Source of the DNA: Pseudarthrobacter sp. GA104
Lineage (GTDB): Bacteria > Actinomycetota > Actinomycetes > Actinomycetales > Micrococcaceae
Assembly (NCBI RefSeq): GCF_009741265.1
Contig: NZ_WOWL01000001.1
Location: 1,178,001 to 1,242,000 of the forward strand
Reading direction: 5' to 3'
DNA length: 64,000 bases
This document shows, piece after piece, positions 9,132-18,946 of the stretch. A program made the position numbers and the translations under genes. The notes below the pieces were generated by a model that saw only the letters and a list, made by a program, of their open reading frames with translations, was not told the DNA's origin and did not search any database. How positions within the stretch are numbered: the stretch's first letter is position 1; every line of letters begins with the position of its first letter.

Positions 9132-10387
9132 GCGCCATGTTCCGTGCGCTGGAAAACCGCAACTACCGGATCTGGGCGAGCGGCGCGCTGGTGTCCAACA
9201 TCGGGACCTGGATGCAGCGGGTGGCGCAGGACTGGCTGGTCCTGACCGTCCTCACCAACTACTCCGGCGCCGCCGTCGGCATCACCACCGGACTGCAGTT
9301 CCTCCCCATGCTGCTGCTCGGCCCGTACGGCGGAGTGCTGGCGGACCGCTACCGAAAGAGGGTGATCCTGCTGTGGACGCAGGTGGCCATGGGCGTGACC
9401 GGGCTGGTGCTCGGGCTCCTGGTGGTGACCGGCACAGCGGAGCTGTGGCACGCCTATCTGGCCGCCCTGTGCCTGGGAATAGCCAGCGCCATCGATGCGC
9501 CGTCACGCCAGTCCTTCGTGTCAGAACTCGTGGGGCGGGACAACATTTCCAACGCCGTTGCACTGAACTCCGCGTCCTTCAACACAGCCCGGCTGACCGG
9601 CCCTGCCATTGCCGGGGTACTCATTGCCTGGGTGGGTACGGGACCGGTCTTCCTCCTGAACGCAGCCAGCTTCGCCGCCGTCATTGTTTCCCTCTTCCGG
9701 ATCCGGACCGCAGAACTCGTGCCCGCCGCCCCGGCAACACGGAGCAGGCACCAGGTGGCGGAAGGCGTCCGCTACGTGCGCAACCGGCCGGACCTGGTGC
9801 TGATCATGGTCCTGGTGGGCATCCTGGGGGCATTCGGAATGAACTTTCCCATCATCAACGCACTGATGGCCACTACTGAGTTCGGCGCCGGCCCGGGCGA
9901 ATTCGGGCTTCTTGGTTCGATCATGGCGGTGGGTACGCTGGGCGGCGCGCTGCTTGCGGCACGCCGGGCCGGGCCGCGGCTGCGGTTCCTGCTGGGCGGT
10001 GCGCTGGGGCTCGGCGCGTTTACCCTCCTGGGGAGTGTGTCGCCGTCGTTCTGGCTGTATGCGGCCGTCCTGGTTCCGATCGGGCTGGCGTCCATCACGT
10101 TCCTGAACAGCTGCAACACCAGCATCCAGCTCTCCGTGGAGCCCCGCTTCCGTGGGCGCGTGCTGGCGCTCTACCTGGCGGTCCTGCAGGGCGGCACCGC
10201 CGTGGGCGCGCCCCTGATGGGCTGGATCGGCACGGAGTTCGGCGCGCGCTGGTCCGTGGCCGCCGGCGGTGTCATCGTGCTGCTGGCCGCGGCCTCCGGC
10301 GTGATCGTGGCCAGCCGGAGGAGCAGCCTGGGCGTGCGCGACCACCTGCGGATGGTGTTCCGGAGGAAGCGCCAGCACGCTGCATAG
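9128..10387 (+). CDS. MFS drug/metabolite exporter
   Basis: Major facilitator protein of 419 residues with about 12 membrane segments. The start at 9128 (MSAMFRALENRNYRIWASGA) overlaps the MarR stop and fits this family, whose N-terminus is FRALRNRNYR-like; the longer in-frame reading from 9038 lies inside the MarR gene. The motif GPYGGVLADRYRKR is the loop 2-3 signature of MFS antiporters, and NAASFNTARLTGPAIAGVLI follows the pattern of the enterobactin-exporter-like (DHA3) group. Function as a proton-driven efflux pump controlled by the adjacent MarR is inferred. The substrate is unknown. Confidence 0.88.
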   Translation: MSAMFRALENRNYRIWASGALVSNIGTWMQRVAQDWLVLTVLTNYSGAAVGITTGLQFLPMLLLGPYGGVLADRYRKRVILLWTQVAMGVTGLVLGLLVVTGTAELWHAYLAALCLGIASAIDAPSRQSFVSELVGRDNISNAVALNSASFNTARLTGPAIAGVLIAWVGTGPVFLLNAASFAAVIVSLFRIRTAELVPAAPATRSRHQVAEGVRYVRNRPDLVLIMVLVGILGAFGMNFPIINALMATTEFGAGPGEFGLLGSIMAVGTLGGALLAARRAGPRLRFLLGGALGLGAFTLLGSVSPSFWLYAAVLVPIGLASITFLNSCNTSIQLSVEPRFRGRVLALYLAVLQGGTAVGAPLMGWIGTEFGARWSVAAGGVIVLLAAASGVIVASRRSSLGVRDHLRMVFRRKRQHAA

Positions 10388-10557
10388 AACACGCTGTATA
10401 GAAACCGCACAGGCCACGCAGTAACGGCACAGTAACGCCTGGAGCGTTTAATGCCGGTGTACGCAACTACCCTGCGAGGTTGGGCCCTCCCTGCCGGAGA
10501 TCCCGGCACTCAACCCAAGGCTGGAAGTTCGGCATACAGAGACAGTGATGGTGCGAG

Positions 10558-11700
10558 ATGCACTCCTACAGCCGCCGCCACCCTATCGCCTTTGTCTGGG
10601 CGCTGGTCCTGTCGCTGCTTCTGTCCGCCTGCATGTCGACAGAGGACAGGAGTGGCCCGGCAGCCAGCAGCCCTGCCGCCTCGTCCAGCGAAAGCAGGCA
10701 GGATACATCGCCGTCGGATCGGCCTGCCGAAGAAACGGCCGGCGGCGGCGCCAACCGGGGACCGGACGGATCCGGCGGTTCAGGCTCTGATAATTCAAGC
10801 TCTGATGCTTCAGGCTCCGGTCCTGACAGCGGGCAAAGCCTGCCGCAAGGCCAGGACCCGGCACCGGCTCAACAGCCGCCGCCCGTGCCACGCCAGCCGC
10901 AGGGGCCCGGTCCGGCGCAGCCACCCGGTCCACCCGCCCCTGCCCAGCCACCGGCACCCGCTCCGCAGGCTCCCGCCCAACCGCCCGTGCCGCCGCCCGG
11001 TCCGCCCGCCGCTGCCCAGCCGCCAGCCCCCGAGACCGTGGTGCTCGACTGGCTGCCGATAGGCCCGGTGGGCAGGGGGGATCCGATTTGGTATGTGCGC
11101 TTGAAGGACTTGAATTGTGAGTCGGTTCCCGGCTTCTCCGAACCCTTCAATACCGTGGAAGAGGCAGCACGGACGCTTTGCTTCGGCCTGAAGGGTGACC
11201 AGGCTGCCTGGGAGGCGGGCGTTCCTGCCCTGTCGACGTCCCCGCCTGACTGCTGGTCTGAAGCCGCGCAGCAGATCCTCAGCAATATCGCTGCCGTCCG
11301 GACACAAAAGCCGGATGCCGTCATTGAGCTTGCCCCCCGCCCCGGAACCGCCTGCGTTCCGGAACTCAAAGCCGTGCAGGATGATGCGGGCGACAGCCAG
11401 CCCTTCCAGGTCTGCGCAGGGGACGTGCTCATCCTGGACGGAAGCGTCACCGGCCTCCCCGCCGGCACCGTCCGTTCAGTCAACGTTGGCTCCGCCACGG
11501 CACTGGTCAGCCAGCGCCAGAGCTTCACGGACACCGACTTCCCGTTTGAGTTCTACTTCCTGGCACCGCCACTGGCTGAAGGGCAACCCACCACCGCCGA
11601 AGTGAGTATTGCCGACGCCGACTGGCAGGTCCAGGGATCCGCTTCCTTCGAGTACGCCGCGGACCAGAGTACGTGCCCGGCGCCGGGCGCCGCACCGTGA
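10558..11700 (+). CDS. Proline-rich cell-surface lipoprotein, unknown function
   Basis: 380-residue predicted lipoprotein: hydrophobic stretch and lipobox LLSAC with Cys25, then about 45 Ser/Gly/Asp-rich residues and roughly 60 residues dominated by Pro, Ala and Gln (PAQPPAPAPQAPAQ), a typical flexible wall-spanning spacer. The C-terminal 200 residues form a globular part containing several cysteines (DLNCESVPGF, TLCFGLKG, PPDCWSEAAQ, GTACVPELKA, FQVCAGDVLI), possibly paired as disulfides. No catalytic family is recognised. The stop overlaps the next gene (GTGA at 11697), so the pair is probably translated together. Confidence 0.7.
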   Translation: MHSYSRRHPIAFVWALVLSLLLSACMSTEDRSGPAASSPAASSSESRQDTSPSDRPAEETAGGGANRGPDGSGGSGSDNSSSDASGSGPDSGQSLPQGQDPAPAQQPPPVPRQPQGPGPAQPPGPPAPAQPPAPAPQAPAQPPVPPPGPPAAAQPPAPETVVLDWLPIGPVGRGDPIWYVRLKDLNCESVPGFSEPFNTVEEAARTLCFGLKGDQAAWEAGVPALSTSPPDCWSEAAQQILSNIAAVRTQKPDAVIELAPRPGTACVPELKAVQDDAGDSQPFQVCAGDVLILDGSVTGLPAGTVRSVNVGSATALVSQRQSFTDTDFPFEFYFLAPPLAEGQPTTAEVSIADADWQVQGSASFEYAADQSTCPAPGAAP

Positions 11701-12560
11701 CGGAGGGCGACGGAGACGGGCGTTCCTCATGGTCCCGCGCCGTCGGAGTTATTTCCGCCATCGGCCCGCCGGTTACGGTTGCCACGGCGCTGCTGTTCTA
11801 CTTCGGCTGGGCACGCGCCGATGCACAGGCGGCGTACATGGGCCTCAACGTCAGCCTCTTCGGGTACACAGTGCAGGACTACCTGCTCATCAGCATCAAC
11901 GCGCTCTTCCTGCCGCTGGTCTGCATCCTTGCCGCCAGCGTTGCCTGGCTGGCGCTTGACCGCTTGCTGCGCCGCCGGATCGAGGAGGACCGCGGACGCG
12001 CCGTCATCCTCCGGGCCGCAGGCATCGGCGCCCTGGTCAGTGGGCTTGTGGTCGGAGTCAGCCTGGTGCTGGCGGTGGTTGATCGCACCCGGACGGCGCT
12101 CTTCTCGCCGTATCTGATGGCCCTGGGCGTACTGGTGGCCACCTGGTGCGTCCACCTCCGCCGCCTGGGCCGGAACACCCGGGTGCCGGCCCTGAGCGCC
12201 GAGCAGCGGGCGGTGGAAACCACGCTGATCCTGAGCATCGTGACGCTGCTGCTTTTCTGGGGCACGGCCGACTATGCGCAGGCGCTGGGCCGGCGGCTGG
12301 CCGTGGACTACGAGCAGGGCGTCCAGTTCATGCCCCGGGCGGAGGTGTATTCGCCCAAGCCGCTGGGCATCGGCTCCGGCGCGGTCACCGAAGTGAAGGT
12401 GGGCAACGGCGAAGCTCCGCTCTACCGGTACGACGGGCTGCGCCTGCTGGTGCTGAGCGGCGGACGTTTCTTTTTCCTGCACGACGGCTGGGCGCCGCGG
12501 GACGGAACGGTCATCGTCCTGCCGGACGACAACTCGGTCCGCATCGAATTCCGGAGATAG
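11697..12560 (+). CDS. Conserved membrane protein of unknown function
   Basis: 287 residues from GTG 11697, which overlaps the previous stop. Four or five hydrophobic segments can be seen (GPPVTVATALLFYFGWA, LLISINALFLPLVCILAASV, AGIGALVSGLVVGVSLVLAV, ALGVLVATWCVHL, LILSIVTLLLFWGT). A roughly 90-residue tail ends with EAPLYRYDGLRLLVLSGGRF and FLHDGWAPRDG. Its coupling to the lipoprotein at 10558 suggests a joint envelope role. No known family is recognised, so the function stays open. Confidence 0.7.
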   Translation: MTEGDGDGRSSWSRAVGVISAIGPPVTVATALLFYFGWARADAQAAYMGLNVSLFGYTVQDYLLISINALFLPLVCILAASVAWLALDRLLRRRIEEDRGRAVILRAAGIGALVSGLVVGVSLVLAVVDRTRTALFSPYLMALGVLVATWCVHLRRLGRNTRVPALSAEQRAVETTLILSIVTLLLFWGTADYAQALGRRLAVDYEQGVQFMPRAEVYSPKPLGIGSGAVTEVKVGNGEAPLYRYDGLRLLVLSGGRFFFLHDGWAPRDGTVIVLPDDNSVRIEFRR

Positions 12561-12596
12561 CCCCACCAACAAGCCCGCGGCCGCCCCTCAACAGGC

Positions 12597-12657
12597 AACA
12601 CGGGGTCGCTTTTGGCCTAATAACGGTCAATTATTCGGCTGGGAGTGACCCCGCGTT
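12597..12657. terminator. Nested inverted repeat between convergent genes
   Basis: Outer arms at 12597-12610 and 12644-12657 match at 12 of 14 positions. Inside lies a second pair, CCTAATAA and TTATTCGG, with one mismatch. It separates the convergent genes ending at 12560 and 12675, so it may stop transcription from both sides. There is no long T run, and it could instead be a palindromic intergenic repeat. Confidence 0.5.
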
Positions 12658-12674
12658 GCAGTAAACCGCAGAAC

Positions 12675-13607
12675 CTAGCTCCGGGACGGGCCGCCCAGCA
12701 CCACGTTGACGGGCTCCTTGCCCTCCAGCATCAGCCCGATCTGCTGCTTGATCAGCCGGACCATCCGCGGGAACATCGCCGAGCTGGCCCCGCCGACATG
12801 CGGGGTAATCAGCACGCCGGGCGAGGTCCAGAGGGGATGGTCCGCGGGCAGCGGTTCGGGGTCCGTCACGTCCAGCGCAGCACGCAAACGGCCCGAGGAC
12901 GTCTCCGCCAGCAGCGCGTCCGTGTCCGCCACCGGCCCGCGGGCCACGTTCACCAGCAGCGCCCCGTCAGGCATTGCTGCCAGGAACTTTGCATCCACCA
13001 GCTGCTTTGTCTGCTCGCTGAGGGGCACACTGACCACCACGATGTCGTGCAGGGGCAGCTGCTCATACAGTGAGTCGATCCCGAAGATCTTTCCGCCGGC
13101 GTCTTCGCGTTCACGGCTCGCCATCCGGGTCACCTGCGTTTCGAAGGGCAGGAGCCGGGCCTCGATGGCCTTGCCCACTCCCCCGTAGCCCACCAGCAGC
13201 ACCCGGCGGTCGGCCAGGCTGGGCCGCTGCCTGTTGTCCCAGGTCCCGGTGGCCTGGTTCCGTGCAAAGTCGGCCATGCCGCGCTGGCTGGCAATCATCA
13301 TGCCCAGGGCAAGTTCCGCCGTCGACGTTTCATGCACGCCTGCCGCGTTGGCGAAAAGGCAACCGGCGGGCAGGACGTCCGCCACGCCGTCGTACCCGAT
13401 GGACTGGCTCTGGACCAGGCCGATCTCCACGGACTCCAGCGCAGCCAGCACCTCCGGCCCGCGCATGTACGGCGGCACCACGATGTCCAAACGCCCTGCG
13501 GGGGCAGGGCCGGAAAAGTCCCATACGAAGAATTCGACGCCGGCAGCCGGCTCCAGCGCCTCCACCAGTTTCTGGTCGGGCAGGGAAACCCGCAGCGGCG
13601 CGGTCAT
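12675..13607 (-). CDS. D-isomer-specific 2-hydroxyacid dehydrogenase
   Basis: NAD(P)-dependent 2-hydroxyacid dehydrogenase, 310 residues. The Rossmann fingerprint VLLVGYGGVGKAIEARL is at about 136-152. The family's catalytic triad is complete: Arg223 (NVARGP), Glu251 (DVTDPEPLP) and His270 (LITPHVGG). Its ATG overlaps the stop of the DeoR-type gene by 4 bases, so it is co-translated with the regulator of the sulfoquinovose locus. Possible roles are interconversion of sulfolactate and sulfopyruvate (the SlcC type of sulfolactate dehydrogenase belongs to this family) or reduction of a sulfo-metabolite. A general glyoxylate/hydroxypyruvate reductase is the conservative alternative. Confidence 0.85.
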   Translation of the reverse strand: MTAPLRVSLPDQKLVEALEPAAGVEFFVWDFSGPAPAGRLDIVVPPYMRGPEVLAALESVEIGLVQSQSIGYDGVADVLPAGCLFANAAGVHETSTAELALGMMIASQRGMADFARNQATGTWDNRQRPSLADRRVLLVGYGGVGKAIEARLLPFETQVTRMASREREDAGGKIFGIDSLYEQLPLHDIVVVSVPLSEQTKQLVDAKFLAAMPDGALLVNVARGPVADTDALLAETSSGRLRAALDVTDPEPLPADHPLWTSPGVLITPHVGGASSAMFPRMVRLIKQQIGLMLEGKEPVNVVLGGPSRS

Positions 13608-14386
13608 GCCGCCACCACGAGCTTGACGTTCGCCGCACGCAGCGCCGATTCGATTTCCCGCGGCGGGGGCGCGTCCGTCACCAGGACATCCGCGGCGTCG
13701 AAGGCCGCCAGCCGGGCCAGCGCGTACCGCAGCATCTTCTGGTGTGTTGCCACCACTACCACCTGTTCCGCAGAGTTCATGAGTGCGATCTTAGTGGCGC
13801 GTTCCACGTCACGCTCAATGTAAAACGCCTCGTCGTGGATTCCGCTGACGCCAATGAACGCGGTCCTGGCGCGCAGCCCGGCCGCAGCGCTGACGGTCAT
13901 GGGGCCGTTGAACGCCTGGCTGTCCAGCAGCAGTTCCCCGCCCAGGCAGATGGTCCGAGCCGAGGTCAGCTGCAGGCACCGCTGGATGGCCGGGGCCGAG
14001 TGGGTAATGATTGTCCCCTTGAACGCGGCGGGCAACTCCTGCGCAATCTGGTACGTGGTGGTGCCGGCGTCCAGGATGATCGCGTCCCGCTCCCCGATCA
14101 TGGATACGCAGGCGCGGGCCACGCGAAGCTTGGCTTCGGCATCCTCACGGACCCGGGCAGCGAAGTCCGCGTTCTGGCCCTGCCCATGGATGGCGCTCAC
14201 GCCGCCGTGCACCACCCGGACCAGGCCCAGTTTGGACAATACCCGCGTGTCCCGGCGCACCGTCATGTCCGAGACCGCGAAGGTCTCGGCCAGATCGGTG
14301 GTGGAAATGAACCCGCGCCGGCCCAGCTCGTCCAGGATGGTGCGCTGGCGGGGCGTCAGCGGCGCATCCCCACGTGCAATGCTCAT
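13604..14386 (-). CDS. DeoR-family regulator, probable sulfoquinovose repressor (YihW-like role)
   Basis: 260 residues with a DeoR N-terminal winged helix (RQRTILDELGRRGFISTTDL, then SDMTVRRDTRVLSKLGLV) and a C-terminal sugar-phosphate sensor resembling phosphosugar isomerases (AIILDAGTTTYQIAQELP). DeoR proteins usually repress and are released by a phosphorylated sugar. In E. coli the sulfoquinovose cluster is controlled by the DeoR-type YihW. Here an 18-base inverted repeat lies 45 bases upstream of the start, and a near copy lies between the sulfoquinovosidase and kinase genes, so autoregulation and control of the locus are likely. Sulfofructose phosphate or sulfoquinovose as inducer is inference. 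Confidence 0.85.
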   Translation of the reverse strand: MSIARGDAPLTPRQRTILDELGRRGFISTTDLAETFAVSDMTVRRDTRVLSKLGLVRVVHGGVSAIHGQGQNADFAARVREDAEAKLRVARACVSMIGERDAIILDAGTTTYQIAQELPAAFKGTIITHSAPAIQRCLQLTSARTICLGGELLLDSQAFNGPMTVSAAAGLRARTAFIGVSGIHDEAFYIERDVERATKIALMNSAEQVVVVATHQKMLRYALARLAAFDAADVLVTDAPPPREIESALRAANVKLVVAA

Positions 14387-14430
14387 AACCCCTTCTTTCT
14401 GACCATGCGCCGGACACCAGGCTCGGCGGA

Positions 14431-14448
14431 GTGTTGCAATTCCAACAC
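14431..14448. promoter_or_regulatory. Putative DeoR operator, copy 1
   Basis: GTGTTGCAATTCCAACAC: inverted arms GTGTTG and CAACAC around a 6-base centre. It lies in the 70-base gap upstream of the DeoR-type gene on the minus strand. It matches the copy at 15674-15691 at 15 of 18 positions, which strongly suggests one shared regulator. Confidence 0.7.
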
Positions 14449-14456
14449 CAACTTAC

Positions 14457-15705
<1,249 letters not shown>

Positions 15706-15741
15706 TCTTCAGTACCAGCCGGAACTACAACGAGGTGGAAC

Positions 15742-16656
15742 GTGCCCCAACCGTCAACTGGAACCCTGCTCTTCGTAGGGTGCGCCACACTTGACTCCAT
15801 CGCTTTGGTGGAGGACTACCCTGCTGCGGACAGCCGCACCGTTGCCGCGGATTTCGCGACCGCGGGCGGCGGGCCGGCCGCCACCGCAGCCGTGGCAGCA
15901 GCCCGCGCCGGAGCTGCAACAGCCTTCGCCGGTGTCCTCGGCACCGACGAGGAAGGCGACCGCATCATCGCCGGCCTGCAGGCAGAAGGCGTTGACACCT
16001 CCGCCGTCATCCGCGACCCGGACGTCAAAACAGGGGCCAGCGTGATCGTGGTCAGCAAGGCTTCCGAAAGCCGGGCCATCGTCACCCGTCCGGTGCCGCC
16101 GGTCAGCCTTCCGGCCGGCAGCCGCTTCCATGAACTGCTGCAGTCGGCAGCCTGGGTCCACGTGGACCACCTGGGCTGGAACGCCGTCGCCTCCGCCACA
16201 CGCGGGGACCTTGGCACCCTAAGGATCAGCGTGGATGCCGGCAACCCCATCCCGTCCTTCAATCCCAAGGGCGTCGCACTGTACGTCCCCACCATCGAAC
16301 GGCTCCGCGCAGAGTACGGCGAGCAGCTTTCCGCCGCGGCGCTCCTTCAAAAAGCGGTCGACGACGGCGCCACCGCCGTCGTGGCCACCGCCGGCTCGGA
16401 GGGGGCCTGGGTCAAGGACGGCAACGGCGACGCGGTCCATGTGCCCGCCACTCCGGCCAACATCGTCTCCACCCTGGGTGCCGGCGACGTCTACCACGGC
16501 GCCCTCCTGGCCGCCGTCGCCGCCGGGCTGCCGCTGGTGGAGGCTGCAGCCTTTGCCGGCCGCACCGCTTCCGCGTCCTGCCAGGGACTGGACGGCCGCT
16601 CCGCCATCCCCCACCAGACCATCACTCCTGTCCTAGCCACCAACCTGCCCGCCTAA
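15742..16656 (+). CDS. Sulfofructose kinase, YihV-type PfkB kinase
   Basis: 304 residues from GTG 15742, behind GAGG at 15732-15735. The in-frame ATG at 15697 lies in the promoter and is rejected. The substrate-site stretch AGGGPAATAAVAAARAGA (41-58) is almost the same as I recall in E. coli YihV. The catalytic Asp249 is in TLGAGDVYHGALL. YihV phosphorylates 6-deoxy-6-sulfofructose at C1 with ATP, giving sulfofructose 1-phosphate. The aldolase gene follows after 28 bases, and the isomerase gene ends the same operon. The family is certain; the substrate follows from similarity plus context. Confidence 0.85.
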   Translation: MPQPSTGTLLFVGCATLDSIALVEDYPAADSRTVAADFATAGGGPAATAAVAAARAGAATAFAGVLGTDEEGDRIIAGLQAEGVDTSAVIRDPDVKTGASVIVVSKASESRAIVTRPVPPVSLPAGSRFHELLQSAAWVHVDHLGWNAVASATRGDLGTLRISVDAGNPIPSFNPKGVALYVPTIERLRAEYGEQLSAAALLQKAVDDGATAVVATAGSEGAWVKDGNGDAVHVPATPANIVSTLGAGDVYHGALLAAVAAGLPLVEAAAFAGRTASASCQGLDGRSAIPHQTITPVLATNLPA

Positions 16657-16684
16657 CCCAACGCCCAGCTGAAAGAAGCAGCCC

Positions 16685-17569
16685 ATGAGCCCCACAGACC
16701 TCTCACCCCTCCAGCGCCCGTCAGGCGCCTTCGCGATGCTCGCCGTGGACCAGCGCGAGGCCATGCGCAACATGTTCGCCGAGCACACGGACCAGCCCGT
16801 CACGGACCAGGACCTCCAGGACTTCAAGCTCCAGGCCGCCAAAATCCTTACCCCCTACGCCTCGGGCGTCCTGATCGACCGGCAGTTCGCCCTCGACCAG
16901 GCCATCGAGGACAACGTGGTGGACCCCGGCTGCGGGCTGATCGCCTCGGCGGACCACTTCGAATCCGCACACGGCGAACTGGTGGGCGAGGTAACCATTG
17001 ACCGCCTGGTGGACCCGCACAAGTACAAGGCCCTGGGCGTGAAGGCCCTCAAGCTCCTGGTCCTCTACCGCCCGGACGAGCCCGCCGAAGGCCGGGTGGA
17101 AATGGTCCGCGAATTCGTGGAACGGTGCCAGTCCGCCGGACTCATCAGCATCATCGAGCCCGTCTCCCGCAAGCCGCTGGCCGGCGGAGACTTTGACTGG
17201 AACGCCGGCATCCTCGCCGCCGCCAAGGAGCTGGGCAGCCTGGGCGCTGACCTGTACAAGGCCGAAGTCCCGTTCCACGGCCAGGCCTCCGAGGCAGAGG
17301 TCCGGGCCGCGTGCGCCGAGCTGACCAATGCCATCGACGGCCCCTGGGTGGTGCTCTCCTCCGGTGTCCCCGAGGACGTCTTCCCGGAGGCAGTCCGGTG
17401 GGCCTGCCTGGAAGGTGCCAGCGGCTTCCTCTCCGGACGCGCTGTCTGGGCGTCCTGCATCGGCGCGCCCGACGTCGTCGAATCCCTGTCCACTGATGCC
17501 GTCCGGCGGCTGCAGCGCCTCTGCGCCGTGGTGGACGACGTGGTCACCGCCCAAAGGGCCAACGCCTAA
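16685..17569 (+). CDS. Sulfofructosephosphate aldolase, YihT-type class I aldolase
   Basis: 294 residues forming a (beta/alpha)8 class I aldolase that splits 6-deoxy-6-sulfofructose 1-phosphate into dihydroxyacetone phosphate and 3-sulfolactaldehyde. Several blocks agree closely with remembered E. coli YihT: GAFAMLAVDQREAMRNMF (14-31), VKALKLLVLYRPDE, SIIEPVSRKP, WVVLSSGVPEDVFPEAVR and SGFLSGRAVWAS. Lys192 in GADLYKAEVP is the expected Schiff-base lysine. The length equals the family's. The ATG at 16685 follows GAAAGAAG. It lies between the kinase and the importer genes. Tagatose-bisphosphate-type aldolases are more distant relatives and fit less well. Confidence 0.9.
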   Translation: MSPTDLSPLQRPSGAFAMLAVDQREAMRNMFAEHTDQPVTDQDLQDFKLQAAKILTPYASGVLIDRQFALDQAIEDNVVDPGCGLIASADHFESAHGELVGEVTIDRLVDPHKYKALGVKALKLLVLYRPDEPAEGRVEMVREFVERCQSAGLISIIEPVSRKPLAGGDFDWNAGILAAAKELGSLGADLYKAEVPFHGQASEAEVRAACAELTNAIDGPWVVLSSGVPEDVFPEAVRWACLEGASGFLSGRAVWASCIGAPDVVESLSTDAVRRLQRLCAVVDDVVTAQRANA

Positions 17570-17659
17570 GCACCCGGGGAGCCAAAGCGTCGTGACCGTG
17601 GCAACCCTTTCCGCAGTCAAGTAAACAAGGCACAGCAAACACTCAACGAGGAGATTATT

Positions 17660-18946
17660 GTGAGTCAGATTTCACGCAGGCAGGCCATCGCTGTTCTCGG
17701 AGCCCTGGGCTTCGGCGCCACGGCGGCAGCATGTGCCGGGCCCGGCGGTTCCACCGCACCCGGCGGCGCCACCGGCCCTGCCGCGCCCTCCACCGGAGCC
17801 GTCACCGGCAAGGTGTCCTTCGCCCACTGGCGCGGCGAGGACAAAGCGGTGTTCGACGAACTGATCAAGCGCTTCGCCGGGATGCACGACGGCGTGGAGG
17901 TTGCCCAGGACATTTCCACGTCCAACGACTACAACGCCCAGGCCCTGCAGAAACTCCGCGGCGGCTCCATCGGTGACGCCTTTGCCACCTTCCGCGGCGC
18001 CCAGTTCAAGAACTTCACCGACGCCGGCATCTACACGGACCTGAAGGGCAGCAAGGCTGTCTCCAACTACCAGGAAGGCCTGCTCTCCGCCGGCAAGTCC
18101 GGGGAGAGCCAGCTGGGACTGCCCTACCAGGTGGTTTTCCCCATGCCCATGGCCAACGTTGACCTGTTCGACAAGGCCGGCGCCGAGCTTGCCCCGAAGG
18201 ACTGGGATTCCTTCCTGGCCATGTGCGACAAACTGGCCGCGGCCGGCGTCATTCCCATCTCCTGGCCGGGCGGCGATGTTGGAAACGGCGGCCAGCTGTT
18301 CAACAACATGATCGCCAACAACGCCCCCGTGGACGACATGTGCGCCCAGATCGAGCAGGGCAAGCTGAAGGTCACTGACGACTGGTTCATCAAGATGCTC
18401 AACCAGTACAAGGACCTGGTCCCCTACCTGCAGCCCAACGCCACGGGCACCGCCGTGGAGCCGGCCCAGAACCTGTTCTCGCAGGGGAAGGCCGCCATGC
18501 TGGCCACCGGCTCCTACCACATCGCCGCCGTCCGCGGCCTGGGCGCCCAGTTCCCCATCGAACTGGTGTTCCCCAACACCTCGGACGGCAACAGCAAGTA
18601 CGAGGGCGTCTACAACGCCACGTTCATCCTGGGCGTGAACTCTGCGAGCAAGAACCAGGCCGCGGCGGCCGCGTGGATCGATTTCCTCTCCGAGCCGGAG
18701 AACGCCGGCTACTACGCCAACAAGACCGCCCAGCACGTGTCCGTGAACAATGTGGACTACACCAACCCGGACCTTAAGCGGCTGAGCCCGTGGCTGGACA
18801 AGAAGACGGCGCTGGCGGCGCGGTTCCAGTTCCAGAACCTCGACGTCCGCAACGCCGTGGAAGCCAGCGCCACCGCCGTCATCTCCGGCACCAGCCCGGA
18901 GCAGGCAGCGGAGGCCGCCCAGAAGATTGTTGATGAACGGCTATGA
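17660..18946 (+). CDS. ABC substrate-binding lipoprotein of the sulfoquinovose locus
   Basis: Family-1 solute-binding protein, 428 residues from GTG 17660, preceded by GAGGAG. The N-terminus combines a twin arginine (SRRQAIAVLGALGFGA) with a lipobox-like AAAC (Cys25), so it may be a Tat-exported lipoprotein. Later blocks (VSFAHWRGEDKAVFDELIKR, GQLFNNMIANNAPVDDM, GKAAMLATGSYHIAAV) are typical of the family. Because it sits between the aldolase and aldehyde dehydrogenase genes, the ligand is probably sulfoquinovose or sulfoquinovosyl glycerol. Agrobacterium uses a comparable binding-protein system (SmoF) for that ligand. The residues that bind the sulfonate cannot be named here. Confidence 0.88.
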   Translation: MSQISRRQAIAVLGALGFGATAAACAGPGGSTAPGGATGPAAPSTGAVTGKVSFAHWRGEDKAVFDELIKRFAGMHDGVEVAQDISTSNDYNAQALQKLRGGSIGDAFATFRGAQFKNFTDAGIYTDLKGSKAVSNYQEGLLSAGKSGESQLGLPYQVVFPMPMANVDLFDKAGAELAPKDWDSFLAMCDKLAAAGVIPISWPGGDVGNGGQLFNNMIANNAPVDDMCAQIEQGKLKVTDDWFIKMLNQYKDLVPYLQPNATGTAVEPAQNLFSQGKAAMLATGSYHIAAVRGLGAQFPIELVFPNTSDGNSKYEGVYNATFILGVNSASKNQAAAAAWIDFLSEPENAGYYANKTAQHVSVNNVDYTNPDLKRLSPWLDKKTALAARFQFQNLDVRNAVEASATAVISGTSPEQAAEAAQKIVDERL

